64,000 nucleotides of DNA from Croceimicrobium sp965228705 (GTDB lineage Bacteria > Bacteroidota > Bacteroidia > Flavobacteriales > Schleiferiaceae): NCBI RefSeq assembly GCF_965228705.1, contig NZ_OZ245832.1, positions 496,001 to 560,000 on the forward strand, given 5' to 3'. Positions 25,358 to 34,790 of the stretch are shown in pieces (within the stretch, counting starts at the first letter, position 1; each line of letters starts with the position of its first letter). Under the pieces are notes generated by a model that ran no database searches, was not told the DNA's origin, and saw nothing but the letters and a program-made list of their open reading frames with translations. The position numbers and the translations under genes were made by a program.

Positions 25358-26855
25358 TCTCGATTTACACGAGCCCAAGCGTCAGGCAACACTAGGGGTA
25401 GCCATTATCTTTTTTCAGAACCTCCGTCGGGCAATCAATTTTGTGTTAGCGGTAGTAGTGGTTAACCTGGGCCGCGATTTTTCTGTATTGGGAATGGGCT
25501 ATCAGGGTTGGGGCGTGATTATGGCCATTTTCTTTTTAATTTACAGCTACCTCCAATACCTCAAGTTTTACTTTTATGTAAGTGGCGATAATTTTATTAT
25601 CGAAAAAGGCATCCTAAAACAAGAGAAGATTACAGTACCCTTTGCACGGATTCAGAGTGTGAATACCAAGCAAAATCTTTTACAGCGAATTTTAAATCTG
25701 GTAGGCCTTAAGATTGATACCGCGGGTAGCGTAGCACAGGAAATAAATATTCCGGCCTTGTCTAAGGAATATGCTGCCAGTCTCCGGGAGTTTCTAATGC
25801 AAAGGCGATACGAACTGAAAGAGGATGAGGAAAGTAGCGAAGAGGAGACTGAGAAGGAACTTCCCCTCAAATATCGAGAGCCATTATTACGTTTAAGCCT
25901 TGCCGATCTTTTACGGGTAGGTCTTACCCAAAATCACTTGCGCTCTGGATTACTGCTCTTTGCCATTGTAAATGGATATATCTGGCAATTTGAAGATTAC
26001 CTCATTAAACCTTTTGAACCCTTCTTTAAGGAAACCGCCAATGCCTTGCTTACCAAATGGGTGATATTATTACCGATGGCTTTCCTGGTCTTCTTAGTGA
26101 TTTCCATTTTATCCTCCTTAATAGTAAGTATCCTGAGGTATTACGATTTCCGCTTTTATTTAGGCAAGGAGGGGCTTGATATCGAATCCGGCTTATTAAA
26201 TCGCAATAGCTTTAATGTGCCTTATGAGAAGATCCAGTATTTCTTTTGGGAATCAAACCCATTGCGTAAGATACTGGGTTACCGTACTCTAAAAGTAAAG
26301 CAAGCGGGCACTCAGGGAGTTAATGATCGCAAATTGATTGGTATTCCGGGCTTAAAAGCACGGGCCTTACTCAAGGTGATTCAAACTCATTATCCCAACC
26401 GGAAAAGTTCTAAGTACAGCTATTACAGCCCTCATCGTATTTTATTTATTCAACGCAGTTTGTTCCTGGGCTTGTTGCCAGCCTTGATTATAGGCGCCAT
26501 CTTTTACTATGAACAAATGGCTTGGTTGTTTTATGTCCCCTTGCCCCTTTTTGTATTGATGGTGGCTTTTTTAAGCTACCGCTACTGGAAAAGTATAAGT
26601 TTAAGAGTGAATGCAGATTATTTGGAAATCCGAAGGGGTTATGTTTTTCCCAAACGCATTTTAATTCCGAATTATAAGCTTCAAAATTTAGGATTAAAGC
26701 AATCACTTATCCAGAAGTATCGGGGGATCAGCAGCTTTCAGTTTCATACTGCGGCCGGGACTGTACGCATGCCTCACTTAGCGACGGAAGCCAGTCGGGA
26801 ACTCTACGATTACCTGGCCTATTGCATCGAATCCAATAAGGATAAGTGGATGTAA
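25350..26855 (+). CDS. YdbT-like multi-bPH2-domain membrane protein
   Basis: 501 residues. Three bPH2 domains alternate with paired transmembrane helices: residues about 65-150 (IIEKGILKQEKITVPFARIQSVN), about 270-345 (IESGLLNRNSFNVPYEKIQYFFW) and about 425-500 (EIRRGYVFPKRILIPNYKLQNL). A charged Glu-rich linker (DEESSEEETEKE) follows the first domain. This is the standard YdbT partner of the preceding YdbS-like gene. It interrupts the menaquinone genes between menD and menA. Suggested role: envelope maintenance, inferred only. Confidence 0.88.
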   Translation: MNNLDLHEPKRQATLGVAIIFFQNLRRAINFVLAVVVVNLGRDFSVLGMGYQGWGVIMAIFFLIYSYLQYLKFYFYVSGDNFIIEKGILKQEKITVPFARIQSVNTKQNLLQRILNLVGLKIDTAGSVAQEINIPALSKEYAASLREFLMQRRYELKEDEESSEEETEKELPLKYREPLLRLSLADLLRVGLTQNHLRSGLLLFAIVNGYIWQFEDYLIKPFEPFFKETANALLTKWVILLPMAFLVFLVISILSSLIVSILRYYDFRFYLGKEGLDIESGLLNRNSFNVPYEKIQYFFWESNPLRKILGYRTLKVKQAGTQGVNDRKLIGIPGLKARALLKVIQTHYPNRKSSKYSYYSPHRILFIQRSLFLGLLPALIIGAIFYYEQMAWLFYVPLPLFVLMVAFLSYRYWKSISLRVNADYLEIRRGYVFPKRILIPNYKLQNLGLKQSLIQKYRGISSFQFHTAAGTVRMPHLATEASRELYDYLAYCIESNKDKWM

Positions 26856-26865
26856 ATCTAAGGTC

Positions 26866-26873
26866 TATATTTG
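26866..26873 (+). promoter_or_regulatory. Internal -7 box before menA
   Basis: TATATTTG, a perfect TAnnTTTG match, 16 bases before the menA ATG and just after the YdbT-like stop. It would give menA and menC their own transcript independent of the upstream PH-domain genes. Confidence 0.55.
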
Positions 26874-26889
26874 CCTTTCAAAATTTAGG

Positions 26890-27789
26890 ATGTCGGGGTA
26901 TAAGGTATGGATTGCAGCGGCGAGACTACGCACGCTGCCATTGGCTTTTGCGAGCATTATTCTGGGTAGCTTATTGGCTTATTCTCAGGGTAGTTTTGAT
27001 ATTTGGGTATTCCTCCTAAGCATTTTAACCACGCTTTGTTATCAGGTACTTTCTAATTATGCCAATGATTATGGCGATGGCATAAAAGGAACGGATGCCG
27101 ACCGAATTGGTGAAGCCAGAGCTACTGCAAGTGGTTTGATTTCTGTTACAGCCATGCGTAAGGCGGTTGTGATCTTTAGCCTATTATCTATTGCCTTTGG
27201 AACCGCACTGAGCTTTTATGCTTGTCGCGATTTGGGATTAGCCTATCAATTAGCCTTTACCCTTTTGGGTCTCTTGTCAACCTGGGCTGCCATTTCCTAT
27301 ACGGTTGGAGATAGGGCCTATGGATATTCGGGTTTTGGAGATGTATTTGTACTGCTCTTTTTTGGTATTGTAGGGGTAGGAGGTTCTTATTATTTACAAA
27401 CTGGTACTTGGAATTACAGTATACTGTTACCAGCCGGTAGCTTAGGTTTTTTAGCCATGGCGGTATTGAACCTCAATAATATGCGCGATCGTGAAGGAGA
27501 TGCCAAAAGTGGAAAAAACACTCTGGCTTTGAAATTGGGAGAAAGGGGAGCCAAGGCTTACCATTTTTTATTGGTTATTGGCGCTTTTGATCTGGCCTTT
27601 TTATACAATCGTATTCATCCCACTAGCAATTGGCAAAACCTTTACTTCTTAACTTTACCCCTGTTATTTCTCAACCTCAAAAAAGTTTTAAAAGCGAGCC
27701 GCCCTCTCGATTATGAACCGCTTCTGAAACAAATGGCGCTTAGCACTTTGTTTTTTGCTTTGCTGTTCGGCCTGGGTAAAGCCATATGA
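26890..27789 (+). CDS. menA: 1,4-dihydroxy-2-naphthoate polyprenyltransferase
   Basis: Inner-membrane UbiA-family enzyme that prenylates DHNA to demethylmenaquinone. 299 residues with eight or nine membrane helices. The first Asp-rich motif NYANDYGDGIKGTDADR lies near residue 57, the second is NLNNMRDREGDAKSGKNTLA near residue 197. Both are required to bind magnesium-pyrophosphate. The start follows a -7 box; its stop overlaps the menC start by four bases. Prenyl chain length cannot be read from sequence. Confidence 0.95.
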   Translation: MSGYKVWIAAARLRTLPLAFASIILGSLLAYSQGSFDIWVFLLSILTTLCYQVLSNYANDYGDGIKGTDADRIGEARATASGLISVTAMRKAVVIFSLLSIAFGTALSFYACRDLGLAYQLAFTLLGLLSTWAAISYTVGDRAYGYSGFGDVFVLLFFGIVGVGGSYYLQTGTWNYSILLPAGSLGFLAMAVLNLNNMRDREGDAKSGKNTLALKLGERGAKAYHFLLVIGAFDLAFLYNRIHPTSNWQNLYFLTLPLLFLNLKKVLKASRPLDYEPLLKQMALSTLFFALLFGLGKAI

Positions 27790-28832
27790 AGGCTAGCTGG
27801 ACCAAATATACTCTCGAATTTAAGCGGCCCGCCGGTACTTCCCGGGGAACATTAGGCCAGAAGGATTCCTATTTTATCCGTCTTGAGGGTGATGGTCTAA
27901 GTGGCTTAGGAGAATGCGGGATCTTAAAGGGGCTGAGTGCCGATGATCGACCTGATTATGAGTCGAAATTACAGGAGGTTTGTAAGCAGATCGATTCCTA
28001 TGATCGGGCCTTGAGCTTGATCTCCGAACTTGATGTTTGGCCCAGTATTCAAGGGGGCTTAGAAATGGCATTACTGGATTTTAAATCCGATAATCATGTT
28101 CTTTTTCCGAGTGATTTTACCGATGGATTTGAACGTCAACCTATCAATGGTCTAATCTGGATGGGGGAAACTGATTTTATGCTCTCCCAATTAGAGGAAC
28201 GTCTTGAGCAAGGTTTTCTGGTGATCAAGATGAAGATTGGTGCCATGGATATTGATCAGGAATTAAAACTGATTGAAAAGGTGCGAGAGCGCTATGGACC
28301 GCACGAAATTCAATTGCGGGTAGATGCCAATGGTGCTTTCAGTCCTAAAAATGTTATGCCCATCTTACAGCGATTGGACGACCTTCGGGTTCATTCCATT
28401 GAGCAACCTATTAAAGCCGGCCAATGGAAAGAATTGGCTAAAATTTGCAAGGAATCTCCACTACCCATTGCTTTGGATGAGGAGCTGATCGGATTATTTG
28501 AAGCAAAGCAAAAGGAGGAATTGCTCGATAAGCTACAACCTCGTTATATTATTCTGAAACCCTCTTTCCTGGGAGGCTTTAAAAAGTCGGAAGAATGGAT
28601 AGATGAAGCCGAAAAACGTGGCATTGGTTGGTGGGTAACCTCCGCCCTGGAGTCAAATTTGGGCTTGTCTGCTATCTCCCAGTGGAATTACAATCTTTAT
28701 GGTCATATGGCCTCTGGTTTAGGAACCGGGTCACTTTATACCAACAATTTCGAATCGCCCTTGCATTTGGTACGTGGTACCATCGCTTATGATCCCGAAA
28801 AAGAATGGGATTTGAGCAAATTGCAATTCTGA
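27786..28832 (+). CDS. menC: o-Succinylbenzoate synthase
   Basis: Enolase-superfamily dehydratase making o-succinylbenzoate. 348 residues. The catalytic barrel shows FLVIKMKIGAMD (KxK with the catalytic Lys), LRVDANGAFS (metal Asp), HSIEQPIK (metal Glu), PIALDEELIG (metal Asp), and YIILKPSFLGGF with the second catalytic Lys. The related dipeptide epimerases have a DxD at the barrel end, not seen, so menC is preferred; the location between menA and menE agrees. Followed by a terminator-like hairpin. Confidence 0.93.
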   Translation: MKASWTKYTLEFKRPAGTSRGTLGQKDSYFIRLEGDGLSGLGECGILKGLSADDRPDYESKLQEVCKQIDSYDRALSLISELDVWPSIQGGLEMALLDFKSDNHVLFPSDFTDGFERQPINGLIWMGETDFMLSQLEERLEQGFLVIKMKIGAMDIDQELKLIEKVRERYGPHEIQLRVDANGAFSPKNVMPILQRLDDLRVHSIEQPIKAGQWKELAKICKESPLPIALDEELIGLFEAKQKEELLDKLQPRYIILKPSFLGGFKKSEEWIDEAEKRGIGWWVTSALESNLGLSAISQWNYNLYGHMASGLGTGSLYTNNFESPLHLVRGTIAYDPEKEWDLSKLQF

Positions 28833-28847
28833 TAAGGGGAAAAATAA

Positions 28848-28873
28848 AAAGCGCCGTAGGGAAACGGCGCTTT
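28848..28873 (+). terminator. Terminator-like hairpin after menC
   Basis: Inverted repeat AAAGCGCCGT / ACGGCGCTTT with a short AGGGAA loop. It lies 15 bases after the menC stop. The T tract is short, so it may only partly reduce read-through into menE. Confidence 0.65.
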
Positions 28874-28995
28874 CTAACTAAACAGGGTACTAATGGTTGT
28901 TAAACCAATCTATAAGGAACTGTACAAGAGAAACGGAGGCGAGTTGGCCTAGGTTGGGTATAGGGATAAAAAAAAGTCGAAAAATATCTAAAGTC

Positions 28996-30003
28996 TTGAA
29001 AATCAATATAAAAAACTTTGCGTCTGAGAGCTACCTTCAGCAAATTGAAGCTTTGTATGCCTGGTTTTTATCCGATCAAGTGGAATATGAGCTTAGCAGT
29101 TCCGGTACAACGGGGCCAGCTCAAGTCATGAGCTTTTCGCGCGAAGCCCTGTTAGCCTCAGCACAAATGAGTGTCGATTTTTTTGAATTAAATGCCCAGA
29201 CTCGAATATTACTGGCGCTGCCACTGGATAAGGTTGGCGGAATGATGTTGGCCTTAAGGGCCTTTTTAGCCGGAGCTGAAATTGTAGCGGTTGATCCGGT
29301 TCGCAGTCCATTAGAGCAAATACCTGAAGATTTGAGCATAGACTTTGTTTCGATGGTACCAAATCAGTTTGTAGCTTCTCAAGCGTATTGGTCTCAAGTT
29401 AAGACCTTCTTAATTGGCGGGGGCCCACTTTCTGCAGCGGCTTTAGATCGGATCGAAGAAAGCAATCCAGATTGCCAGGTTTGGCATAGCTATGCCAGTA
29501 CCGAAACATTATCGCATGTAGCGCTCAGGCAGGTTTTTCCCAAAAAAGAAAAAAGCTACCAGGCCATGGAAGGGATAAGCTTTGGGGTGAACGCCCAGCA
29601 TTGTCTTCAAATTACTGCTCAAAAGCTGGGGTTGGATAAATTGCAAACCAAGGATGTGGTGGATTTGATTAGCCCCACTCAATTCATTTGGAAGGGTCGC
29701 CAGGATAATGTAGTACTCAGTGGTGGTTTAAAATTATATCCAGAGGAGTTGGAGAATCAATTGCAGCTTTCGGTACCGGGTTTTTTGTGGGGACAGGAGG
29801 ATTTAGAACTCGGGCAAAGAATGGTATGGGTGATGGCCGAAGCCGATTACCATGAGGGAATTGGTACTGAAATCAAAAGTCAGCTTCAAGGAAGTCAAAG
29901 ACCAAAGGCAATTCTTTTGGTACCTCAATTAGAGTTTACAGCTACGGATAAAATTAAGCGTGAGGCCAGCCTCCAAAAGGGATTCAGGTCGATTGCTCTT
30001 TAA
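28996..30003 (+). CDS. menE: o-Succinylbenzoate-CoA ligase MenE
   Basis: AMP-forming enzyme that makes o-succinylbenzoyl-CoA. I choose the TTG at 28996 (protein begins with KINIKNFASESY, 335 residues); the frame is open from a TTG at 28897, but the added N-terminus is unlike the family. The adenylation motif SSSGTTGPAQVMSFSREAL lies near residue 33. Later motifs include LIGGGPLS, WHSYASTETLSHVALR, FIWKGRQDNVVLSGGLKLYPEELE and a terminal TATDKIKREASL with the catalytic Lys. It is shorter than E. coli MenE (451), a reduced form common in Flavobacteria. Its end overlaps the convergent symporter gene by 20 bases. Confidence 0.9.
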   Translation: MKINIKNFASESYLQQIEALYAWFLSDQVEYELSSSGTTGPAQVMSFSREALLASAQMSVDFFELNAQTRILLALPLDKVGGMMLALRAFLAGAEIVAVDPVRSPLEQIPEDLSIDFVSMVPNQFVASQAYWSQVKTFLIGGGPLSAAALDRIEESNPDCQVWHSYASTETLSHVALRQVFPKKEKSYQAMEGISFGVNAQHCLQITAQKLGLDKLQTKDVVDLISPTQFIWKGRQDNVVLSGGLKLYPEELENQLQLSVPGFLWGQEDLELGQRMVWVMAEADYHEGIGTEIKSQLQGSQRPKAILLVPQLEFTATDKIKREASLQKGFRSIAL

Positions 30004-30910
30004 GATGCAGGGGATCAGTTGGTTTCTGAGACCAATATCCGGCCAATGCCAATCCACTAATGATATGCCAGATGCCCCACCAGGCTGCTACCATTGCCAT
30101 GCCGCCGAGGCCTTCGAAAAAAGCAAAAATTAAAACCAGACCTAGTCCAGAATTCTGAATGCCCGTTTCGATGGCAAGGGTTCTCCGATCCCGAATTTCC
30201 AATCCGCCTAAAACGCCCACGCCATACCCACTCAATAAGGCAATTAGATTGTGAAAGAAAACCAGGCCCAGGACCAGATGGATATGGTCTAAAAAGACCT
30301 GGAAGTTATTCTTGAAAGCAATGAGCACAAATCCTATGAATAGAAGGATGGATCCTATTCGGAAGTAGGGGGCCATCTTTTTGGCAGGCTTAGGAAAGCG
30401 ATACTGCACCCATAAGCCTATTGCCAGGGGAGCGAGAATAATGAGAAAGACCGTTTTTGAAACATCCCAAAAATCCAATTGTATTTGATTCAGTAGGCTT
30501 GCGGTGGGTTCGTATAATGAGCCGTAGAGCTTAAAATTAAGCGGAGTCATAATTAAGCTTAGAAAAGTTGCCACAGAGGTTAAGCCTACAGAGAGTGCAG
30601 TATTAGCCCGACCCAGATGACTCATGAAATTGGAAATATTACCTCCGGGACAAGCTGCTACTAATAACATACCGAGGGCGATGCTAGGCTGCGGCCTTAA
30701 TAAGGTAATAAGCAAATAGCTTAGAAAGGGTAGGAGTAAAAACTGACTAAAGAGACCCAAAACAGCAGGCTTGGGATTCTTGAGAAGGATTTTAAAATCT
30801 TCAAATCGAATCTCCAGAGCGATGCCAAACATGATGATGGCCAGGCAAATATTGAGAAGGAATAATGAATCGGCGCTGAAGTTCAGCCGAATAGCATCAA
30901 TGTCTTGCAT
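29984..30910 (-). CDS. Bile acid:sodium symporter family (BASS) transporter
   Basis: 308 residues with nine or ten transmembrane helices. BASS signatures: ALGMLLVAACPGGNISNFMSHLGRANTALSVGLT near residue 78, and ALAIETGIQNSGLGLVLIFAFF near residue 235. In E. coli and plants, relatives carry pantoate, pyruvate or bile acids with sodium. No substrate can be inferred here. Single gene; its 3' end overlaps menE by 20 bases in the opposite sense. Confidence 0.88.
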   Translation of the reverse strand: MQDIDAIRLNFSADSLFLLNICLAIIMFGIALEIRFEDFKILLKNPKPAVLGLFSQFLLLPFLSYLLITLLRPQPSIALGMLLVAACPGGNISNFMSHLGRANTALSVGLTSVATFLSLIMTPLNFKLYGSLYEPTASLLNQIQLDFWDVSKTVFLIILAPLAIGLWVQYRFPKPAKKMAPYFRIGSILLFIGFVLIAFKNNFQVFLDHIHLVLGLVFFHNLIALLSGYGVGVLGGLEIRDRRTLAIETGIQNSGLGLVLIFAFFEGLGGMAMVAAWWGIWHIISGLALAGYWSQKPTDPLHLKEQST

Positions 30911-30961
30911 GTTTGGTGGAATAAAACTCCAAATTAGGCTTTCGTGCTCAGAATGCCAATT

Positions 30962-31453
30962 TTATTGGGCTTTCAGCTTTCGACTAATTTCAAAAACTGC
31001 TGGACAGAGGGAGGCATTTTTCTCGGTGAGATTTAAAATCTGATGCATGCGATTGCGATTCGTATGCGGGTATTCCCGACAAGCTTTAGGTCGAACCTCA
31101 TAGATACTGCAATAATTATCCTCAGCCAGGAAAGGGCAAGGCAATTGATTCATCACCCAATCACCATCCTCATCAATCTTTACATATTGATCCATGAAGT
31201 CGCCAGGCTTTAAACGCAAATGCTTGGCCATGCGGTCAATATCATTTTGGAGGAGTCGTGGGCCGGCTGTTTTACAGCAATTAGCGCAGCTTAAGCAATT
31301 AAATTCTGCGAATACTTCATCATGTGCGGTAGCGAATTCCTGATCCAGAATTTTTGCCTTGCGCTTTTTGAGATCTGAAAAAATCTTGCGAGTTTCTTTC
31401 TTCTCCTGCTTGGCTTTCGCCTTGAAGGCTTCGAGATCGAATTTATTTTCCAC
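30962..31453 (-). CDS. YkgJ-family cysteine-cluster protein
   Basis: 163 residues, cytoplasmic. The YkgJ/UPF0153 zinc- or iron-cluster pattern is clear: NCLSCANCCKTAGPRLLQNDIDRMAKHLRLKPG, then CPFLAEDNYCSIYEVRPKACREYPH. The N-terminal 45 residues are Lys/Glu-rich and probably coiled coil. No function is established for these proteins; some oxidise flagellin lysines. It overlaps the sugar transferase stop by 11 bases and is last in the four-gene operon. Confidence 0.86.
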   Translation of the reverse strand: MENKFDLEAFKAKAKQEKKETRKIFSDLKKRKAKILDQEFATAHDEVFAEFNCLSCANCCKTAGPRLLQNDIDRMAKHLRLKPGDFMDQYVKIDEDGDWVMNQLPCPFLAEDNYCSIYEVRPKACREYPHTNRNRMHQILNLTEKNASLCPAVFEISRKLKAQ

Positions 31454-32861
31454 GGCCCTGTAATACGATGATTACGGTATAGATAAGGATTTTTATATCG
31501 TTGAGCAAAGACATGTTCTCGATATAGATCACATCATACTTTAAACGCTCCACCATTTCATCTACATTGGATGCATAGCCAAATTTCACCATGCCCCAGG
31601 AGGTAATACCTGGACGAACCTTTTGTAGATATCTATAGTGTGGTGCATATTGTGAGATCAATTCCATATAATATTTACGCTCTGGACGTGGACCTACGAT
31701 AGACATATCACCGGTAAGGACATTGTAAAACTGAGGCAGTTCGTCCAAACGATATTTACGCATGATTTTTCCCCAAGGGGTAATCCGTTCATCATTTTCA
31801 CTGCTTAATTGAGGACCATTTTCCTCTGCATCCACTACCATTGAGCGGAATTTATACATGTAAAATTCCTTTCCCTGAAATCCTACACGCTTTTGCTTGA
31901 AGAATACTGGGCCTTTATCACTGATTTTGGTAATCAGCATAACCGTAAGATATAAGGGGGACAGGAGTATTAAAACCAGGGCGGAGGAAACCACATCGAA
32001 AATGCGCTTTAAGACCATTTGCCATACCGGCATTAGCTGATGGTTGATTTCTACCAGGGGAATGGAACGCATAGACTCCATCCGCACCTTGCCCGAAATA
32101 ATGTCATAAGTATCAGGAATCATCTTAATCTTAACGGGCTTTTCTTCGAGGAGGTTGAGTACCTCTTCCATTTTATGATGCTCCGAAGATTCGATAGCGA
32201 TGATTACTTCTTCAATTTCCTTTTCGCGAATAATGCCTGGCAAGGCCTTGTGATTGCCTAAATGCTCCAGGTTTTTCTCGAGTAGAAAGCGGATATTATT
32301 GTCCACACTTACGAAGCCTACAAAGTTGTGGCCGGTTTTACGATTGCTTTCACTTTCGAGCTTGGCATAGAGCTCTGCGGCTTTTTCATTACTGCCAATC
32401 ATAATGCTGTTAAAGGCAATATTACCGCTGCGTATGCGGTAGGCGGTACGGGTGGTTAATAAGGTTCTGAAGAGTGCCGTAAAGAAGAAGTGGCTACTGA
32501 AATACACTAAAAAACCACGATAATAGTCGGTATAAGAAGCTACGCTATCATCAAGAATCAGGGCAAAGAAGATGAATATACTTCCGAGTAAGCTGGTGTT
32601 AAAAGTGTAGAATAGGTCTTTTAAACGTGAACGACGATAAATATCGCGGTAGAAATCGGTAATGTGGTAGACGGTAAGCCAGAATATCGGAATCATTAAT
32701 AATCCGATATAATAACTCTGGGTAAACTCCAAATGACTTAATCCAAATTTCTCGGCTTCGACTACCAGCTTTCGGAAAACAAAGAGTGTAGTATAGCTTA
32801 GGATGGCGGCAATGCTATCCCAAAATTGGTACTTCAACCTCTGTATCCGTGGATTTTTCAA
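31443..32861 (-). CDS. Polyprenyl-phosphate sugar-1-phosphate transferase (WcaJ type)
   Basis: 472 residues. Four or five N-terminal membrane helices (FWDSIAAILSYTTLFVF, YYIGLLMIPIFWLTVYHI, GSIFIFFALIL and later), a soluble CoA-binding-like domain (about 145-255), then the re-entrant membrane helix and catalytic domain. The latter holds GPVFFKQKRVGFQGKEFYMYKFRSM, KYRLDELPQFYNVLTGDMSIVGPRPE and VRPGITSWG, the bacterial sugar-transferase signature. These enzymes load the first sugar phosphate onto undecaprenyl phosphate for capsule or exopolysaccharide. The sugar is unknown. Overlaps neighbours on both sides. Confidence 0.93.
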   Translation of the reverse strand: MKNPRIQRLKYQFWDSIAAILSYTTLFVFRKLVVEAEKFGLSHLEFTQSYYIGLLMIPIFWLTVYHITDFYRDIYRRSRLKDLFYTFNTSLLGSIFIFFALILDDSVASYTDYYRGFLVYFSSHFFFTALFRTLLTTRTAYRIRSGNIAFNSIMIGSNEKAAELYAKLESESNRKTGHNFVGFVSVDNNIRFLLEKNLEHLGNHKALPGIIREKEIEEVIIAIESSEHHKMEEVLNLLEEKPVKIKMIPDTYDIISGKVRMESMRSIPLVEINHQLMPVWQMVLKRIFDVVSSALVLILLSPLYLTVMLITKISDKGPVFFKQKRVGFQGKEFYMYKFRSMVVDAEENGPQLSSENDERITPWGKIMRKYRLDELPQFYNVLTGDMSIVGPRPERKYYMELISQYAPHYRYLQKVRPGITSWGMVKFGYASNVDEMVERLKYDVIYIENMSLLNDIKILIYTVIIVLQGRGK

Positions 32862-33778
32862 GGGATATACACCAATTTAAGGTTATCGAGATAAATCCTG
32901 GCCTGATCTACATTATCCGGTTTTTTAGCCCGGATTAAGATTTGATAGCCATCGGCTCCGGGAAAGGCCTGGAATTCAGTTACCAGATTTATGTAAATCT
33001 TACTCCATTCTTCTTTGGGTAAAACTCCTGCTGTAATATCACTGCGATCGCCGGTAGGTAAATTTGCTAAGAGTCCGAAACCTACTTGTGCATTCGTGCG
33101 ATAAGTTACTTCTAAGAAGATATTCTGCGTTCCGGCCGGAATTTCATAACTCACTACAGAGCTAAGTTCAACTTGTGGATTCTGATCGTCTAAAACAATT
33201 AATCCCGAATTGGAATTCGGTTCCATCTGATTGGAAGTAAAAGGCTGAAATCTAAAAATGCTATCCGCATCATCCACCTTAATGAAGTTGGTATCACTAA
33301 AATTTGTGCGTTGAAAATTTAAACCGGGATCATCAAAATCTTCAACAATGGAAACCTGGTAAAAATCGCGGTAATGCGTAATCAGTTCACTTTCTGGAAT
33401 AATTATGGTGTCTGGTACTTCACCTGTCGATTGGTAATCGAGCGTGTAAAGAATGGGGTCGAAGGATGTATTGATTGCCCTAAAGGAGCTGATCCCATTG
33501 GTATTAATCCCAGCATTGATCCGCAATTCGTTTTGCCCTTCTTTCAGTACAACTGGTATTAAAGCCGGTAATTCAAATGCACCGATGATTTCCCCATTGG
33601 CACTTAGCCAAACGGTGGAGATATTCGAATGGGCAGTTCCTTCTTCAGCATAATCGGTTTCCAAATGAAGGGCATCGATTTGCAGATAAGTTGGTTTGGC
33701 TGCTTCGTCTGTGGAGCAGCTGCTAAGTACGTAAAAAAGTGAGCCTAAAAGCAGGCTTCGGAGTAGTAATTTTGCCAT
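32858..33778 (-). CDS. Lipoprotein of the glycan operon
   Basis: 306 residues with lipobox (signal peptide MAKLLLRSLLLGSLFYVLSSC). The domain from residue 30 is beta-rich. The C-terminal half (SIVEDFDDPGLNFQRTNF, VSYEIPAGTQNIFLEVTYRTN, RIYLDNLKLVYIP) has the look of a carbohydrate-binding jelly roll, but no family can be named with confidence. It overlaps the sugar transferase by four bases and follows the oxidoreductase by nine. Position suggests a role in surface polysaccharide; this is inference. Confidence 0.72.
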   Translation of the reverse strand: MAKLLLRSLLLGSLFYVLSSCSTDEAAKPTYLQIDALHLETDYAEEGTAHSNISTVWLSANGEIIGAFELPALIPVVLKEGQNELRINAGINTNGISSFRAINTSFDPILYTLDYQSTGEVPDTIIIPESELITHYRDFYQVSIVEDFDDPGLNFQRTNFSDTNFIKVDDADSIFRFQPFTSNQMEPNSNSGLIVLDDQNPQVELSSVVSYEIPAGTQNIFLEVTYRTNAQVGFGLLANLPTGDRSDITAGVLPKEEWSKIYINLVTEFQAFPGADGYQILIRAKKPDNVDQARIYLDNLKLVYIP

Positions 33779-33787
33779 CTCTTGCTA

Positions 33788-34774
33788 TTACGCAATGAGG
33801 TTGAGGTTTAGTTCGATCTTGTGGAGGATTTCGTGAGCCACTTGCAAGGCTCTATAACCATCCTCCAGACTAACGCTCACTTCCTGTTTTTTATTGATTG
33901 CGGATGCAAAAGAATGTAATTCTTCTTGAATAGCGTTGATAGGTGCACATTCTGGCTGTTCAAAATAGATCTGTTTCTTCTTTCCTTCGCCTAAATCCAT
34001 TATCATAGCGTAGGGATCGTCCATATCTATTTCGTTTTTCATGCGGATCAGTTCACTTTTCTTTTCCAGGAAATCTACCGTGATATAGGCATCTCTCTGG
34101 AAAATACGGGTCTTACGCATGTTCTTTAAAGATATGCGACTTGCCGTAAGGTTGGCCACGCAACCATTATCGAATTCGATCCGGGCGTTAGCGATATCCG
34201 GGCTATCGCTTAATACTGCAACACCGCTTGCTGAAATTTTACGCACATTAGATTTTACCGCATGTAATACGATATCCAAATCGTGAATCATTAAATCGAG
34301 GACCACGGGAACATCCGTGCCTCGCGGATTAAATTCGGCCAGGCGGTGGGTTTCGATAAACATGGGGTTTTGAATCTGATCTTGCACCGATTGATAGGCA
34401 GGATTAAAACGCTCCACATGACCTACCTGGGCTTTAACTCCAGCCTCTTCACTAAGCTTAATGAGTTCACGAGCTTGTTCGGGAGTTTCGGTAATGGGCT
34501 TTTCAATAAAGAAGTGTTTTACCTTTCGTGCAGCTTTTACCCCCAGATCGTAATGGTTTAAGGTAGGAGTTACAATATCCACTACGTCTACAGCGTCCAT
34601 TAAGGCGTCCATATCGGCATAAGCAGGTACACCTAATTCTTCACTTACAATCTGAGCCCTTTGTGCATCCGGGTCGTAAAATCCTACGAGATGGTATACT
34701 TCAGGTAAATTCTGGATACACTTCAAGTGAATTTTTCCAAGGTGCCCGGCACCTAAAACTCCGATTTTTAACAT
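33788..34774 (-). CDS. Gfo/Idh/MocA family sugar oxidoreductase
   Basis: 328 residues. N-terminal Rossmann domain GVLGAGHLGKIHLKCIQNLPEV and the EKP motif in FFIEKPITETPEQA; the central region has AQVGHVERFNPAY and MIHDLDIVLH, with the catalytic Asp/His arrangement of the family. These enzymes oxidise sugars or nucleotide sugars with NAD(P). First gene of the operon with a -7 box 16 bases upstream. Placement before a sugar transferase suggests formation of a precursor sugar. Confidence 0.88.
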   Translation of the reverse strand: MLKIGVLGAGHLGKIHLKCIQNLPEVYHLVGFYDPDAQRAQIVSEELGVPAYADMDALMDAVDVVDIVTPTLNHYDLGVKAARKVKHFFIEKPITETPEQARELIKLSEEAGVKAQVGHVERFNPAYQSVQDQIQNPMFIETHRLAEFNPRGTDVPVVLDLMIHDLDIVLHAVKSNVRKISASGVAVLSDSPDIANARIEFDNGCVANLTASRISLKNMRKTRIFQRDAYITVDFLEKKSELIRMKNEIDMDDPYAMIMDLGEGKKKQIYFEQPECAPINAIQEELHSFASAINKKQEVSVSLEDGYRALQVAHEILHKIELNLNLIA

Positions 34775-34790
34775 GCTTCTAATTCTGCCT

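Noticed and set aside
28897..28995. Upstream TTG start for menE
   Set aside because: The extra 33 residues do not resemble the family, and they lie just after a terminator-like hairpin.
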